Assembly (NCBI GenBank): GCA_016716265.1
Contig: JADJWQ010000006.1
Span: forward strand, 3,127,501 to 3,191,500
DNA from: Planctomycetota bacterium
GTDB taxonomy: Bacteria; Planctomycetota; UBA1135; UBA2386
Reading direction: 5' to 3'
Length of the DNA stretch: 64,000 nucleotides
Shown here: positions 9,116 to 19,181 of the stretch, piece after piece
Layout of the letters: each line of letters begins with the position of its first letter
Position numbering within the stretch: position 1 is the stretch's first letter
Program-made: the position numbers and the translations under genes
The notes under the pieces: generated by a model
The model's input: the letters and a program-made list of their open reading frames with translations, nothing else
The model's database searches: none
What the model was told of the DNA's origin: nothing

Positions 9116-9141
9116 GCGCGAGCCGGATTCCCGGCTCGCGC
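9116..9141 (-). terminator. Strong hairpin after the Kelch gene
   Basis: A perfect 11-bp stem (GCGCGAGCCGG / CCGGCTCGCGC) closes a 4-nt loop about 60 bp downstream of the stop at 9201 and upstream of the next start at 9047. No U-run follows on either strand. It is a likely transcription or mRNA 3'-end hairpin. Confidence 0.5.
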
Positions 9142-9200
9142 GGCTCGGGCTCACCGGTGGCTGGCGCCGCGAGCGCCCACCGCGACCGGCGGACGCTCCG

Positions 9201-10751
9201 TCACAGCTCGCCGAGCAGCAGCGCCTGCCCGTTCGAGCTGCTCAGCGCGGCGAGCGAACCGCCACCACCGAGCTCGGCCTGGAGCACCTGGTGGTAGAGC
9301 GTGCCGCCCGCAATGCCGGCGATGACCGGAATCACCAGCGAGCCATCGGCGACGCCGCCGACGTTGTTGAGGAGGAACGTGAGGTCGAGGCTGACGTCGA
9401 GCGTGCAGCCCGGCAAGCCCTGCGGCACGAGCAGCGACAGCGGCAGCGCCGGCGCCTGCTGCGTGAAGCCGATCGCCCACAGCGGGATGCCGGCCGGCGC
9501 CAGGTTGGTGACCCGGAAGCCGTAGCTGCGGCCGAGCCACGGGCGGTCGTTCGGCGCGACCGCGTCGAGCGACAGCACACCGCCGCCACCAGCGCAGCCG
9601 GTGCCGATCTGCGTCGCCGACGCGACCGGTGCGGCCTGGTACTGGTAGGTGAACAGCACGCTGCCACCGCCGGCGGGGTTCTGGCCGCTGGCCTTGTAGA
9701 TCTTGCCGGTCGCCGCGATGAAGCCCGCGAAGTAGCGGCTGATGCGGCCGATCACCGGGTCGGTCGTGTTCCACGACGCGTCGCCGTAGAGGTACCACTG
9801 GCCGGCGAGGCTGTCGTACTCGCTGGTCCAGTTCGACGGCGAGCCGCCGTAGAGGTCGCCGTAGATGCCGCCGTTGGCCGTGTTCGGCACGCTGATGCCC
9901 TGGCCGCCCTGGACGACGATGCGGCGGCGCAGCGGGTCGTAGATCGCCTGGTTGGCAGTCGTGCCGTGCGGGATGGTGCCGTTGTCGGGCAGGCGCAGCC
10001 AGTCGGTGCCGGTCCACGACCAGATGTCGAGAAGACGGATCTGCGTCGTGCCGCCCTGGTCGCGGCCGAAGCACATGACGACGTCACCGAAGTCGTCGCG
10101 CGTGCAGAGGCTCGCCATGCCGCGCGCCGGCGGCAGCGTGGCGGGCGCGAGCTGGACCCAGGTGTTGCCGATGAACAGCCAGGTCTCGTTGGTCGGCGTC
10201 GGCGGCGACAGCGAGGGCTCGCCGCCGAACAGCAGCATGCCCTGCGTGTACGGGTCGTACGCCATCGCGGCGTAGCGGCGCGCGCTCGGGCCCGGTCCGG
10301 CGGCGGTGGTCAGGTCGGTCCAGGTGTTGGTCGTCGGGTCCCACGACCAGATGTCGCCGAGCAGCGCCGGGGCCGAGCCGCCCGTGTCACCGCCGAACAC
10401 GATCAGCCGGTTGTTCGGAAAGTCCCAAGCGACGCAGGCGCCGCCGCGCGCGGGCGGCGAGCCGACCGCGCCTTCGGCGGTCTTCAGCGTCCAGGTCGAG
10501 CCGTCGAACTCGTACAGCGCATTCAGCACCGCGGAGCCGGCGTTCTGGTCGCGACCACCGAACATGTAGAGCTTGTCGAGACTCGCGGCGCCCGGGTTGT
10601 CGCGGCGCTGGGAGGGGTTGGTGTTGGTCGTCGTCCGCACCCAGGTGGCGCGCGGCGCCACCCGCGGCTGCGGGTTGGGGGTGGGGAGCTGAGACGTGAC
10701 CGGGACGCTCGCCAGCGCCACGGCACACAGGGTGAGGGACCGCTTGATCAC
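9201..10751 (-). CDS. Secreted Kelch-type propeller protein with C-terminal beta module
   Basis: A 516-residue exported protein starting with GTG at 10751 and a signal peptide (MIKRSLTLCAVALASVPVTSQ). Residues ~45-330 hold Kelch-like blades with paired hydrophobic strands, GG turns and W/Y residues: LYMFGGRDQN, RLIVFGGDTGG, GMLLFGGEPS, RIVVQGGQG, each followed by an ETWxx or DIWSW strand. Kelch propellers bind proteins or glycans. From GTGCAGGG onward (~130 residues) it carries the shared secreted module, including PLSLLVPQGLPGCTLDVS and a late P-rich strand pair. It lies 114 bp downstream of the kinase/sigma cassette on the same strand and could be a target of that sigma factor, though no motif shows this. 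Confidence 0.88.
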   Translation of the reverse strand: MIKRSLTLCAVALASVPVTSQLPTPNPQPRVAPRATWVRTTTNTNPSQRRDNPGAASLDKLYMFGGRDQNAGSAVLNALYEFDGSTWTLKTAEGAVGSPPARGGACVAWDFPNNRLIVFGGDTGGSAPALLGDIWSWDPTTNTWTDLTTAAGPGPSARRYAAMAYDPYTQGMLLFGGEPSLSPPTPTNETWLFIGNTWVQLAPATLPPARGMASLCTRDDFGDVVMCFGRDQGGTTQIRLLDIWSWTGTDWLRLPDNGTIPHGTTANQAIYDPLRRRIVVQGGQGISVPNTANGGIYGDLYGGSPSNWTSEYDSLAGQWYLYGDASWNTTDPVIGRISRYFAGFIAATGKIYKASGQNPAGGGSVLFTYQYQAAPVASATQIGTGCAGGGGVLSLDAVAPNDRPWLGRSYGFRVTNLAPAGIPLWAIGFTQQAPALPLSLLVPQGLPGCTLDVSLDLTFLLNNVGGVADGSLVIPVIAGIAGGTLYHQVLQAELGGGGSLAALSSSNGQALLLGEL

Positions 10752-10865
10752 GATCGAGAGACCTGAGTCGGGGGAGTACGGAACTCGTCACCCCAGTGAA
10801 CCGCGCCCCCCGCCTCCGTTTCGAGAATTCGCGTCCTTTCGGTACCGCGGACCGGAGCGGGACTC

Positions 10866-11387
10866 TCAGGCCGTCAGACACCGGAACAGGAAGGCGCGAG
10901 CGAACGCCCACTCGCGCCGGACGGTCCGATCCGACAAGCCGAGGGTGTGGGCGGTGGCGGCCTCGTCGAGGCCGGCGAAGAAGCGCAACCGGACGACGTC
11001 CGCGGCGCGCGGGTAGCGCGCCGCCAGGGTCTGGATCGCCTCGTCGAGGGCCAGCACGTCGTCGAGCGCGGCCGACTCCGCCACCTGCACGAGGTCGAGC
11101 GGGATCTTGTCCCGACCACCACCGCGCTTCTGCGCGTTTCGTCGGCGCGCATGGTCGATCAGGATGCGCCGCATCGACTCGCTCGCGGCGAGGTAGAAGC
11201 GCCGCGGGTCGGAGCGCGCCTCGGCGACCCGGTCGCGCAACGCGAGCCAAGCCTCGTGCACGAGTGCGGTCGCCTGCAGCGTGTGGTCGCCGCGCTCTCC
11301 GCCCATCTGTCCCTGCGCGATGCGCCTCAGCTCGGCGTGCACCGACACCACCAGCTCCTCGCTCGGTCCGTCCACGGTCTCCGTCAT
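10866..11387 (-). CDS. ECF-like RNA polymerase sigma factor
   Basis: A 173-residue sigma-70 family protein of the planctomycetal/acidobacterial 'ECF-like' type. Region 2 spans about residues 8-80 (VSVHAELRRIAQGQM, then RRFYLAASESMRRILIDHARR), and region 4 about 105-165 with the helix-turn-helix AATAHTLGLSDRTVRREW. The linker is short and there is no signal or membrane segment, so it is a cytoplasmic transcription initiator. Its ATG at 11387 overlaps the upstream kinase stop codon by 4 nt (ATGA), implying translational coupling and a shared signal. The order kinase then sigma is the reverse of the usual planctomycetal sigma-then-kinase order seen at 54-58.6 kb here. Confidence 0.93.
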   Translation of the reverse strand: MTETVDGPSEELVVSVHAELRRIAQGQMGGERGDHTLQATALVHEAWLALRDRVAEARSDPRRFYLAASESMRRILIDHARRRNAQKRGGGRDKIPLDLVQVAESAALDDVLALDEAIQTLAARYPRAADVVRLRFFAGLDEAATAHTLGLSDRTVRREWAFARAFLFRCLTA

Positions 11388-14098
11388 CGTCCTTGCTCCT
11401 CACCGCCCGCCGCAACCTGGCTGTCGACCACCCGTTCACGCTCCCGCTGCAGCTCCGCGAGCACCGCGGCCGAAGCGCCGTCGGTCGCCGCGCCAGCGCG
11501 CCGCTCGTGGAACGCGATCCAGCGGTCGAGCGCCTCGATCCGCCGCTTCTGCCAGCCGGCCGGCGGCCGCATGTTCTCGTAGCCCTCGCGCAGGTGACGC
11601 TCCGCGTCCGGGTCGCCGATCGCATCGAGCGCGGCGCCCAGCAGGCTGGCAGCGTTCCACCGCAGCCAATCATCCGGCGCCAGCGCCGCGCGGATCTGCA
11701 GCGCTTCGCGTAGCAGTGGCACCGCCTCCTCGGCCCGATCGCCGAGGAGCAGGGCGCGGCCGCGGTTCGCCAGACTGCTCGCTAGCGCGAGGGACGGTGC
11801 TTCGCGACCGCGTTGCAGCTCGACGAGCACGCCGTACGGCTCCTCCGCCTCCCCCCATCGTCCGGTCTGCTCGAGCGCGTCCGCCAGCGATCGCAAGGTG
11901 CGCTCGTAGCGGGGCGACGACCGGTCGCCAGCGCGCTCGAGGATGGCGAGCATCTGGCGCACCACCGGTTCCGCCGCAGCCGCCCGTCCGCTCCGAAGTC
12001 GAGCGATCGCCAGGCCCTCGAGCGGAGGAAAGAGGGCCGGATTGTCCTCACCGACGACCGCGCGCTTCGCCTCGACGGCCGCCTCGAACACCGGCGCCGC
12101 GTCCTCCGCACGACCACCCATCAGGAGCGCTGTCCCGAGGTTGACCAGACAGCTCGCCGTGGTGGGGCCGTGTGGACCCTCCAGGTCCTGGCAGCGTTCC
12201 AGCGCCTGCCTGAACAACGGCTCTGCGATCTCCGCCTGTCGCCGGTCCATCGCCACCATGCCGCGGACGTTGAGCGCCAGTGCCATCTCGAGCCGCGCGC
12301 GATCGGACCGCTCGAACGACTCGACCGCCGCTGCCGCGAGTTCGTCCGCTTCGTCGAGCCGTCCGGAATGGCGTAGCAGGTCTGCGAGCGCATACTGTCG
12401 CTGGGCCACGGCGACCGGGTCGACGGGATCGATGCGCTCCGCCAGCGCCAGGGACTCGCGCATCGAGGACTCGGCGCCGGCATAGTCCCGCCGGTCATGG
12501 AGCAGCCAGCTCCATTGCCAGAGCGCGTCGGACACCTCCTGTGGGTCGGATGGCTGCTTGGCGTGAGCGAGTTCGAGCGCGCGCTGCAGGTGAGGTGCCG
12601 CGGCATCGAGCAACCCCATTGTCCGGTACGACGCCCCGAGGATCTGGCGTACCTTCGCCTCGACGACCGGCTCCGCCGAGACGCGCTCCACGAGCTCCTC
12701 GCCGCGCGCATCGAGGATCTCACGCAGGGTCCGATCGGGGCCGAGCTCGGAATGAGGATTGGCAGCGACGAGCACGTCCTGCAGCGCGTCGATCGCGGCC
12801 CTGGCGCGCCGGGCGTCCTGCCGCGACTCGGCCTCGGCGACCAGTGCGCGCTGCAGCGCGAGCCCCGTCGCGACGACCGCGCCGAGCAGGGTGATGAACA
12901 CCCCCGCAGCCACCGTCAATCCGATACGGTGCCGCCTGACGAACCGTCCGATGCGATAGCGCCGGCTGGGCGGACCCGCGTCGACCGGCCGCCCATCGAG
13001 GAACCGCTCGACGTCGTTGCCGAGCGAGCTTGCGGTCGGATAGCGGCGGTCGCGGTCCTTCTCGAGCGCTCTACAGACGATCCAGTCGAGGTCGCCGCGC
13101 AGCAGCCGGCCGAGACGCCCCGGGGCCACGCGCCGATCGCGCGCCACTCCGAACAGCTCGGCGCCGAACATCCCCACGCGCGTGCTCGGCTTCGGCGGCA
13201 GGCAATCGCGAACCTGCTGCAGGAAGTCGAGGTAGCCGGCCTGACCCGACTCGCGGATCGAGAAGGGCTTCGCGCCGGTCAGCAGCTCGTAGAGCACGAC
13301 GCCGAGCGCGTACACGTCCGCCCGGGTATCGATATCGACCGACGACAGTCCGGTCTGCTCCGGCGCCATGTACTCCGGCGTCCCGAGCACCTGCCGGAAG
13401 CCGGTCAGCATCGTGAGCTGCGTCAGCTCGTCGCTGAGGATCGCCTTCGCGACCCCGAAGTCGATGACCTTGGGCATCGGCCGGCCATCCACGGTCGTGA
13501 CGAGCAGGTTCGACGGCTTCAGGTCGCGGTGGACGATGCCCTTCTGGTGCGCGTGCTCGACCGCTCGACACACCTGGACGAACACACCCAGGCGTTCCTC
13601 CAGAGGCAGCCGTGCGGCATCGCAGAACTCGACCAGCGGCAGACCACGCACCAGCTCCATCACGAAGAACGGACGCCCCTGGGAGGTGGTGCCACCGTCC
13701 AGCACGCGCGCGATGTTCGGGTGATCCATCAGCGCGAGCGCCTGTCGCTCGGCTTCGAAGCGCGCGATGACGCGGCGCGAGTCCATGCCGGGCTTGAGGA
13801 TCTTCACGGCGACCTGCCGCCGCACCGGCTCGAGCTGCTCGGCCATCCAGACGACGCCGAACCCGCCCTCGCCGATCCGCTCGAGCAGTCGGTAGCGACC
13901 GATGCGATCGCCGGGGCGCTCCGCGATCGGTTCCCCTGCCGCATCCAGGAAGCCCTCGGCGTCGTCCAGGGCCGCGAGCAGCCCCTTCACCTCGTCGCGC
14001 AATGCGCGATCGTCGCCACACGCGTCGTCGACGAACGCGTCGCGTTGCTCGGTGGGCAGGTCGAGGGCTCGCTGGAAGAGGTCGTGCAGGTCGGCCAC
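11384..14098 (-). CDS. Transmembrane Ser/Thr kinase with C-terminal TPR repeats
   Basis: A 904-residue PknB-type receptor kinase starting with GTG at 14098 (MADLHDLFQRALDL). The kinase domain covers about residues 68-370: glycine loop GEGGFG (76-81), VAVKILK with Lys99, HRDLKPSN (190-197), DFG (213-215) and APEQ (245-248). All catalytic residues are present. One membrane helix lies at about 392-415, followed by ~490 residues of TPR-like helix pairs (for example RTMGLLDAAAPHLQRALELA and ALADLLRHSGRLDEADELA). The kinase should face the cytoplasm with TPRs outside. The stop codon overlaps the sigma factor start, so the two are co-translated. It is divergent from the secreted protein at 14322. 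Confidence 0.94.
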   Translation of the reverse strand: MADLHDLFQRALDLPTEQRDAFVDDACGDDRALRDEVKGLLAALDDAEGFLDAAGEPIAERPGDRIGRYRLLERIGEGGFGVVWMAEQLEPVRRQVAVKILKPGMDSRRVIARFEAERQALALMDHPNIARVLDGGTTSQGRPFFVMELVRGLPLVEFCDAARLPLEERLGVFVQVCRAVEHAHQKGIVHRDLKPSNLLVTTVDGRPMPKVIDFGVAKAILSDELTQLTMLTGFRQVLGTPEYMAPEQTGLSSVDIDTRADVYALGVVLYELLTGAKPFSIRESGQAGYLDFLQQVRDCLPPKPSTRVGMFGAELFGVARDRRVAPGRLGRLLRGDLDWIVCRALEKDRDRRYPTASSLGNDVERFLDGRPVDAGPPSRRYRIGRFVRRHRIGLTVAAGVFITLLGAVVATGLALQRALVAEAESRQDARRARAAIDALQDVLVAANPHSELGPDRTLREILDARGEELVERVSAEPVVEAKVRQILGASYRTMGLLDAAAPHLQRALELAHAKQPSDPQEVSDALWQWSWLLHDRRDYAGAESSMRESLALAERIDPVDPVAVAQRQYALADLLRHSGRLDEADELAAAAVESFERSDRARLEMALALNVRGMVAMDRRQAEIAEPLFRQALERCQDLEGPHGPTTASCLVNLGTALLMGGRAEDAAPVFEAAVEAKRAVVGEDNPALFPPLEGLAIARLRSGRAAAAEPVVRQMLAILERAGDRSSPRYERTLRSLADALEQTGRWGEAEEPYGVLVELQRGREAPSLALASSLANRGRALLLGDRAEEAVPLLREALQIRAALAPDDWLRWNAASLLGAALDAIGDPDAERHLREGYENMRPPAGWQKRRIEALDRWIAFHERRAGAATDGASAAVLAELQRERERVVDSQVAAGGEEQGR

Positions 14099-14321
14099 GC
14101 GGGGTCACCTCCGCTCGGACGCGAAACGGTCCGGAGCCACGAAGCGCAAGACGCGACGACCGCCGGACAAGGAATTGTGCGCGTGACCGGGACCGGTGCG
14201 CCACCCGGTCGGGATCGCGATCCGGATGGCCGGCGCCAGCGGCGGACTGCGCCCTGTTGGCCCGACCGCGGTCGACCACGGAGGTCGCACCGTGACCACG
14301 ATTCCGGACCACACACCGACC

Positions 14322-16613
14322 ATGACCCACCCGATCGACACGCGCGCCGCCCTGCTCGGCGCCCTCTGCACACTGCTCCTCGCCGCCGGCGTGCGCACCC
14401 AGCAGGATCAGACTCGACCGACCACCGACGCCTTCCGCGCGCCGATCCACATCGCGCCGGCGGACGCGGACGCCGCCGTGCGCGGCATCTGGACCGCCGG
14501 ACCCGACTACAAGGCCTCCTTCCACGACGGCTTCACCTTCTACCCGGTGCTCGGCGCCGCTGCGCCGGTCAACCTGCCGCTGCGCTGGTCCACGACCTCG
14601 GTCCGCGTCGGCGCTGTCGAGCTGCTCGACGGACCGGCGACGGAGCAGTGGAGCGACTGGCGCTTCGAGCGTCACACCGGTGCGGTGACCGAGCGCTACG
14701 ACGTGCGCGACGCGGGCGTCGAGCAGTCGTTCGTCGTCACCGCGCTGGGTGCACGTGATGGTGACCTCGTGGTGACCGGCCTGATCGACACTCCGCTGCG
14801 CACCCCGGCGACCACGCCGGAGTCCACCGCGAGCCGCCCGCTCGACTTCTGCGATGCGGACGGCCGCGCAGTGGTCCGGTACGGCGCTGCGCTCGCGTTC
14901 GACGCCGACGGCCGCAGCACCCCGGTCGCATCACGGCTGCTGGGCCGTGAGCTGCGCCTGGCCGTGCCCGCGTCCTTCGTCCGCACTGCGCGCCTGCCGC
15001 TGACGATCGACCCGCTCGTCCAGACCGCGATCGTATCGAGCAGCGGCGGCGCCGTGGGCGTCACCGACATCGCCCGCGACGACGAAACCAATCGACTGCT
15101 CGTCACCTACAGCCGGGCGACCAGCGCAACGGACTACGACATCTGGGCGCGCACGATGGCCGACGACCTGACCGGCATGCAGACGGTCTTCTACGATCTC
15201 GCCGCCAGCTACAGCAGCGAACGCAGCTCGGTCGCCTTCGCCGGCGGCTCCGACACCTGGGTGGTCGCCTACGAGCGGACCTACAGCGACGCCGGCGCCA
15301 TCACCGTCTACCTGCACCCGCGCACGTCGACCACGGCCAACAGCGGCGTGACGCGCGTGCTGCCGCCGCCATCCGACGAGTGGGACTCGCAGCCGTGCGT
15401 CGGGGGCACGCCCGGCCTCGACTCCGGCACGCGTGTCCTGATCGCGTTCCGCCGCGATCATGCGACCGCCGCCGGCAATACGGCCGCTTCGCGCATCTAC
15501 GGCGCCGTGTTCGACTGCACGCTCGGTCGGATCGTGCAGGGCGAGTTCGCGATCGCCGACGTGTCCGGCGAGGACGCCGAGCACGTGCAGGTCAATCGAA
15601 TGCACGCCGGCGGGACGACGGCCGCGTGGATCGTCGTGTGGCAGCAGCGCCTCGCGGTCGGGAGCGATCCCTGGCGCGTGAGAATGCGCCAGGTGCGCCA
15701 GGATCTGACGCTCAGCCCGACGCTCGGCTTCGGCTTCACGGGCACGAACCACAACCTCCGACCGAAGGTCGCGGGCAGCGCCGGGCGCTACCTGGTGACC
15801 TGGACCGAGCGCCAGAACACCGGCGGCGTCTACAACGGCGGCCGCGGACACCGCATCCGTGCACAGCGGCTCGATTGGGCGGACGGCGCGACGTTCGGGC
15901 TGACGTCCTCGCCACGCACGCTGGTCGAGGACACGTACGCGGCGTTCGACGCCGGCGAGTCGCGCGGGCTCGCCTACGATCACAACACCGACTCGCACTG
16001 GGCGGTCGGGTTCTGGCACGCGACGCGCGGGCTCGAGGTCGTGCGGATCGGCTACGACATGGAGGTCGCCGAGCGCGCGTCGGTCGCGACGTCTTCCGCC
16101 ACGCTCGGCCAGCCGACCTGGCCAGCGCTGTGCTTCGACGACGACACCGGGCGGTTCCCGATCGCGTGGCGGACCGAGGGTAGCGTCGCCCGCGTCCACG
16201 TCTCGGCGTTCGAGTACCCCGTTGACGCCGCCGCGACACCGTTCGGTGTCGGCTGCCAGGGCACGGCCCGCGCGTTCAACCGCGGCAACGCCGCGCCATT
16301 CGCAGGCTCGCAGTACTTCGAGATCCGCCTGCGTGGTGGCCAGCCGTCGACGCCGGCGACGCTGTTCGCCGGGGCGGCCGCGGCGCCCAGCCCGATCCCG
16401 CTGCCGCTGTCGAACGGCTGCACGTTCCTGCTCGATCCGGCTGCGCCGCTGGTGCTCGCAGCGACCGGCACGTCCGACGCCACCGGCGCACTCGACGTGA
16501 CGTTCGCGATTCCGTCTGCGTTGGCGTCCGGGGTGGATCTGCTCTGGCAGTTCGTCCAGCTCGGTGGTCAGGGCATCAGCTCGACGGACGGCATCCGCAC
16601 CTCGATCCGCTGA
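14322..16613 (+). CDS. Secreted propeller-like protein with C-terminal beta module
   Basis: A 763-residue exported protein. The ATG at 14322 (MTHPIDTRAALLGALCTLLLAAGVRT) gives a good signal peptide; an in-frame GTG 30 bp upstream is possible. Residues ~30-240 form an unidentified domain with a conserved-looking beta pattern. Residues ~240-630 show repeats of the kind LLVTYSRATSATDYDIWAR, WVVAYERTYSD, AWIVVWQQRLA and YLVTWTERQN, which look like propeller blades. The last ~130 residues, from GVGCQGTAR, are the shared secreted module ending SSTDGIRTSIR. It is divergent from the kinase and could be controlled together with it through the 223-bp gap. Confidence 0.82.
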   Translation: MTHPIDTRAALLGALCTLLLAAGVRTQQDQTRPTTDAFRAPIHIAPADADAAVRGIWTAGPDYKASFHDGFTFYPVLGAAAPVNLPLRWSTTSVRVGAVELLDGPATEQWSDWRFERHTGAVTERYDVRDAGVEQSFVVTALGARDGDLVVTGLIDTPLRTPATTPESTASRPLDFCDADGRAVVRYGAALAFDADGRSTPVASRLLGRELRLAVPASFVRTARLPLTIDPLVQTAIVSSSGGAVGVTDIARDDETNRLLVTYSRATSATDYDIWARTMADDLTGMQTVFYDLAASYSSERSSVAFAGGSDTWVVAYERTYSDAGAITVYLHPRTSTTANSGVTRVLPPPSDEWDSQPCVGGTPGLDSGTRVLIAFRRDHATAAGNTAASRIYGAVFDCTLGRIVQGEFAIADVSGEDAEHVQVNRMHAGGTTAAWIVVWQQRLAVGSDPWRVRMRQVRQDLTLSPTLGFGFTGTNHNLRPKVAGSAGRYLVTWTERQNTGGVYNGGRGHRIRAQRLDWADGATFGLTSSPRTLVEDTYAAFDAGESRGLAYDHNTDSHWAVGFWHATRGLEVVRIGYDMEVAERASVATSSATLGQPTWPALCFDDDTGRFPIAWRTEGSVARVHVSAFEYPVDAAATPFGVGCQGTARAFNRGNAAPFAGSQYFEIRLRGGQPSTPATLFAGAAAAPSPIPLPLSNGCTFLLDPAAPLVLAATGTSDATGALDVTFAIPSALASGVDLLWQFVQLGGQGISSTDGIRTSIR

Positions 16614-16973
16614 GCGGGCCGGAAGCCGGGAGCCCCCGGCTCCCGGTACGAGCTTGCGACGATTGCGCCCGGCTGCCAGCTCGCTACGAGAACCGGCCCA
16701 GCGGCGAAGGGCTACGGGGAAACGGGGGGTCGTTGCACTCCGAGCGCAATCGCATTGCGCCGATCGCTCATGGGACACGCCCGCTGTCGCGCCGGCGGGT
16801 CCGGGAAAGAGCCGGTCGCTCCGCATTCCACGGGACGCTCCGCCTGCGCCCGGGAGCAACGCATTCGATACCGCTATGAGCCGTCGTACGTATGTTACGA
16901 AGCAGGGTTCCCTGCGGGAGACGGCCGGAAGCTAGCATCCTTCGGTCCAAATCCCCCCGTTCACGGACCGTCC
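16614..16973 (+). other. Intergenic region with a hairpin and an upstream region
   Basis: These 360 bp contain the hairpin at 16626-16646. Near the downstream gene lies an AT-richer patch with the imperfect inverted pair TCGTA...TACGA around 16888-16905, and a possible -10 (TAGCAT at about 16933). No gene is supported. Confidence 0.5.
16626..16646 (+). terminator. Hairpin after the propeller-like protein gene
   Basis: A perfect 9-bp stem (CCGGGAGCC / GGCTCCCGG) with a CCC loop begins 12 bp after the stop at 16613. No U-tract follows. Likely 3'-end hairpin. Confidence 0.55.
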
Positions 16974-19172
16974 ATGAGACCCAACGTCCTCGCGGGCGCC
17001 GGCCTCCTCGCCGCACTCGCATTCGCTCTTCCGTCCGGCGCGCAGAGCCCGATCTGCATGCCGTTCGCCCCACCATGGGCATCGAACAACGCCGGCACCG
17101 CGGGTGGCGTCGTGATGTTCGACACGACCGTCAATACGGCCCTGCTGGTCAACCAGATCGACGTCAATTGCTCGGCGACGGCCGGCACACCGGTGACCCT
17201 CGAGGTCTACACCTGCCCGGTCACGTGGTCGGGCAACCAGGCCACTCCGGCTGCGTGGACCCTCGTCGCGACCGATGCCGGCGGTGCGCTCACGGCGGGA
17301 CGTGAGGCCGCGACGTCGTTCACGCTGAACCCGCCGTGGCAGATGAGCGTCGGCACCTACGGCGTCGGCATCCGCGTGGTCGGCTCCGGCGAGGCCTACA
17401 CCGGCACCGGCACCGGTGGCACGCCGATCGTCGTGACGACCAATGAGCTGTCACTGACCGGCGGTGGCGCGTGCAGCGCGCTGTTCGCCGGCACGCAGTT
17501 CTCGATCCGCAACTGGAACGGCTGCCTGCACTACGTGCCGGCCGTCGGCCTGTACCCGAACTTCTCGGGCTCGCCGACCTCCGGCAGCTCGCCGCTGCTC
17601 GTCAACTTCACCGATCTCACCTACACGTCGGATCCGAACGGCGTGCAGACCTGGTCGTGGGATTTCGACAACGACGGCAATCCGGACTCGAACCTCCAGA
17701 ATCCGTCGCACACCTACAACCTCTCGGGCACCTACTCGGTGGCGCTGACCGTCACCGACAATACGTTCGGTACGGCCTCGATCACGAAGATCGACTACAT
17801 CGTCGTCGACCCGGTCGCGGCGAGCTTCACAGCCAGCCCGACGCTCGGCACCGTGCCGCTGATGGTGAGCTTCACCGACACGTCGACGGGTAACCCGATC
17901 CTGTGGGCCTGGGACTTCGACAACGACGGCACCATCGACTCGACGCTCCAGAATCCGACCCACACCTACACGACCGCCGGCCGCTACACCGTCAAGCTGA
18001 CGGTCGCGAACACCGGCAACAGTGACTCGGTCACCAGGGTCGACCTGATCACGGCGGTCGGCGCGACCAACAACACGGCGAGCGCCGACATCCTGGAGTT
18101 CCAGTTCAACGAGCCGCGCGGTGCGCGGGTCAACAACACGGCGAGCACGACGATCGCGCCGGCGTACGGGACCGTCACGCTGCCCGCGGGTCCGCCGAAC
18201 GCCATCTGGCAGGGAGACGCCGGTCGAACGGGCTTCGGCGCCAACGAACCCGGGATTGGTTGTCTCGGCGCCGACAACGTCACCCCGTACGAGTCCCGCA
18301 TCGACACGGGTTGGCCGTTCAACATCGTCGGCTCGCACACGATCATGTTCTGGGCGCGCGTCCAGTCGGTCACCAGCTTCGGCTACGCGTTCGGCGGCAG
18401 CGTCGGCTCCGCGCGCTGCTACCACGATGGCAGCCGTTGGTCGCTCCGCTCGTACGGCAGCCTCGGCACCGCCTCGACGGCCTACGTGCTCTCCGCGTCC
18501 AACCCGATGACGCTGGTCGGCTGGAACCACTGGGCGATGGTCCTCGACGATGCCGCCGGTACCGCACAGTGGTACCTGAACGGTGTCGCCGATGGCACGC
18601 CGACGGCGTTCTCGCCGAACACCTTCGTCGCGAGCGGCCTCGGCAACTTCATCGTCGGTGACTACGGCACGCTGACGTCGAGCCACTTCACCCGCTACGC
18701 CGACATGGACGACTTCCGGATCTACGGCCGCGCGCTGACCCCGGCGGAGATCATGACGGCGATGGCCAGCGAGAACGCGACCACCGGCACCTTCGGCAAC
18801 GGCTGCTCGGGCCCGGCCACCACGCCGTTCATCGGCGCCGGTGGCAGCGCGCCCGTGATCGGCAACCCGACGTTCACCATCGACGTCGGCGGGATGGAGG
18901 CCTTCGTCCCGCAGGCGCTGAACATCGCCGCGTTCGCCGTGGCTGGCGGTGTGCTGCCGTACAACCTCGGCGGCGTGCTGCCGACCTTCGCCGGCTGCTC
19001 CGCCGAGCTGTTCCCGGACGTCAGCGTCGGCCTCGCTGGCACGGCCACGGCCTCGGTGCCGATCGCGATCCCGGCGATCCCGGCCCTCGCCGGCGCCCAC
19101 GCCTACGCGCAGGCGATCGTGCTGGGATCGGTCGGCGCCGTCAGCCCCGCGCTCGACATCCACATGCAGTGA
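16974..19172 (+). CDS. Secreted protein with two PKD domains and a LamG-like domain
   Basis: A 732-residue exported protein; ATG at 16974 opens a signal peptide (MRPNVLAGAGLLAALAFALPSGAQ). After an N-terminal beta domain (~25-190) come two PKD domains with the typical WxWDFDNDG signature: VQTWSWDFDNDGNPDS and ILWAWDFDNDGTIDS, each followed by an HTY...GxY strand. Residues ~370-595 resemble a laminin-G/concanavalin fold (HTIMFWARVQS, WNHWAMVLDD, MDDFRIYGRALTPAEI). The final ~130 residues are the shared secreted module starting FGNGCSGPA. PKD and LamG domains normally mediate glycan or protein binding at cell surfaces. The gene stands alone and is convergent with the RND operon. Confidence 0.92.
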   Translation: MRPNVLAGAGLLAALAFALPSGAQSPICMPFAPPWASNNAGTAGGVVMFDTTVNTALLVNQIDVNCSATAGTPVTLEVYTCPVTWSGNQATPAAWTLVATDAGGALTAGREAATSFTLNPPWQMSVGTYGVGIRVVGSGEAYTGTGTGGTPIVVTTNELSLTGGGACSALFAGTQFSIRNWNGCLHYVPAVGLYPNFSGSPTSGSSPLLVNFTDLTYTSDPNGVQTWSWDFDNDGNPDSNLQNPSHTYNLSGTYSVALTVTDNTFGTASITKIDYIVVDPVAASFTASPTLGTVPLMVSFTDTSTGNPILWAWDFDNDGTIDSTLQNPTHTYTTAGRYTVKLTVANTGNSDSVTRVDLITAVGATNNTASADILEFQFNEPRGARVNNTASTTIAPAYGTVTLPAGPPNAIWQGDAGRTGFGANEPGIGCLGADNVTPYESRIDTGWPFNIVGSHTIMFWARVQSVTSFGYAFGGSVGSARCYHDGSRWSLRSYGSLGTASTAYVLSASNPMTLVGWNHWAMVLDDAAGTAQWYLNGVADGTPTAFSPNTFVASGLGNFIVGDYGTLTSSHFTRYADMDDFRIYGRALTPAEIMTAMASENATTGTFGNGCSGPATTPFIGAGGSAPVIGNPTFTIDVGGMEAFVPQALNIAAFAVAGGVLPYNLGGVLPTFAGCSAELFPDVSVGLAGTATASVPIAIPAIPALAGAHAYAQAIVLGSVGAVSPALDIHMQ

Positions 19173-19181
19173 CGCGACCTC

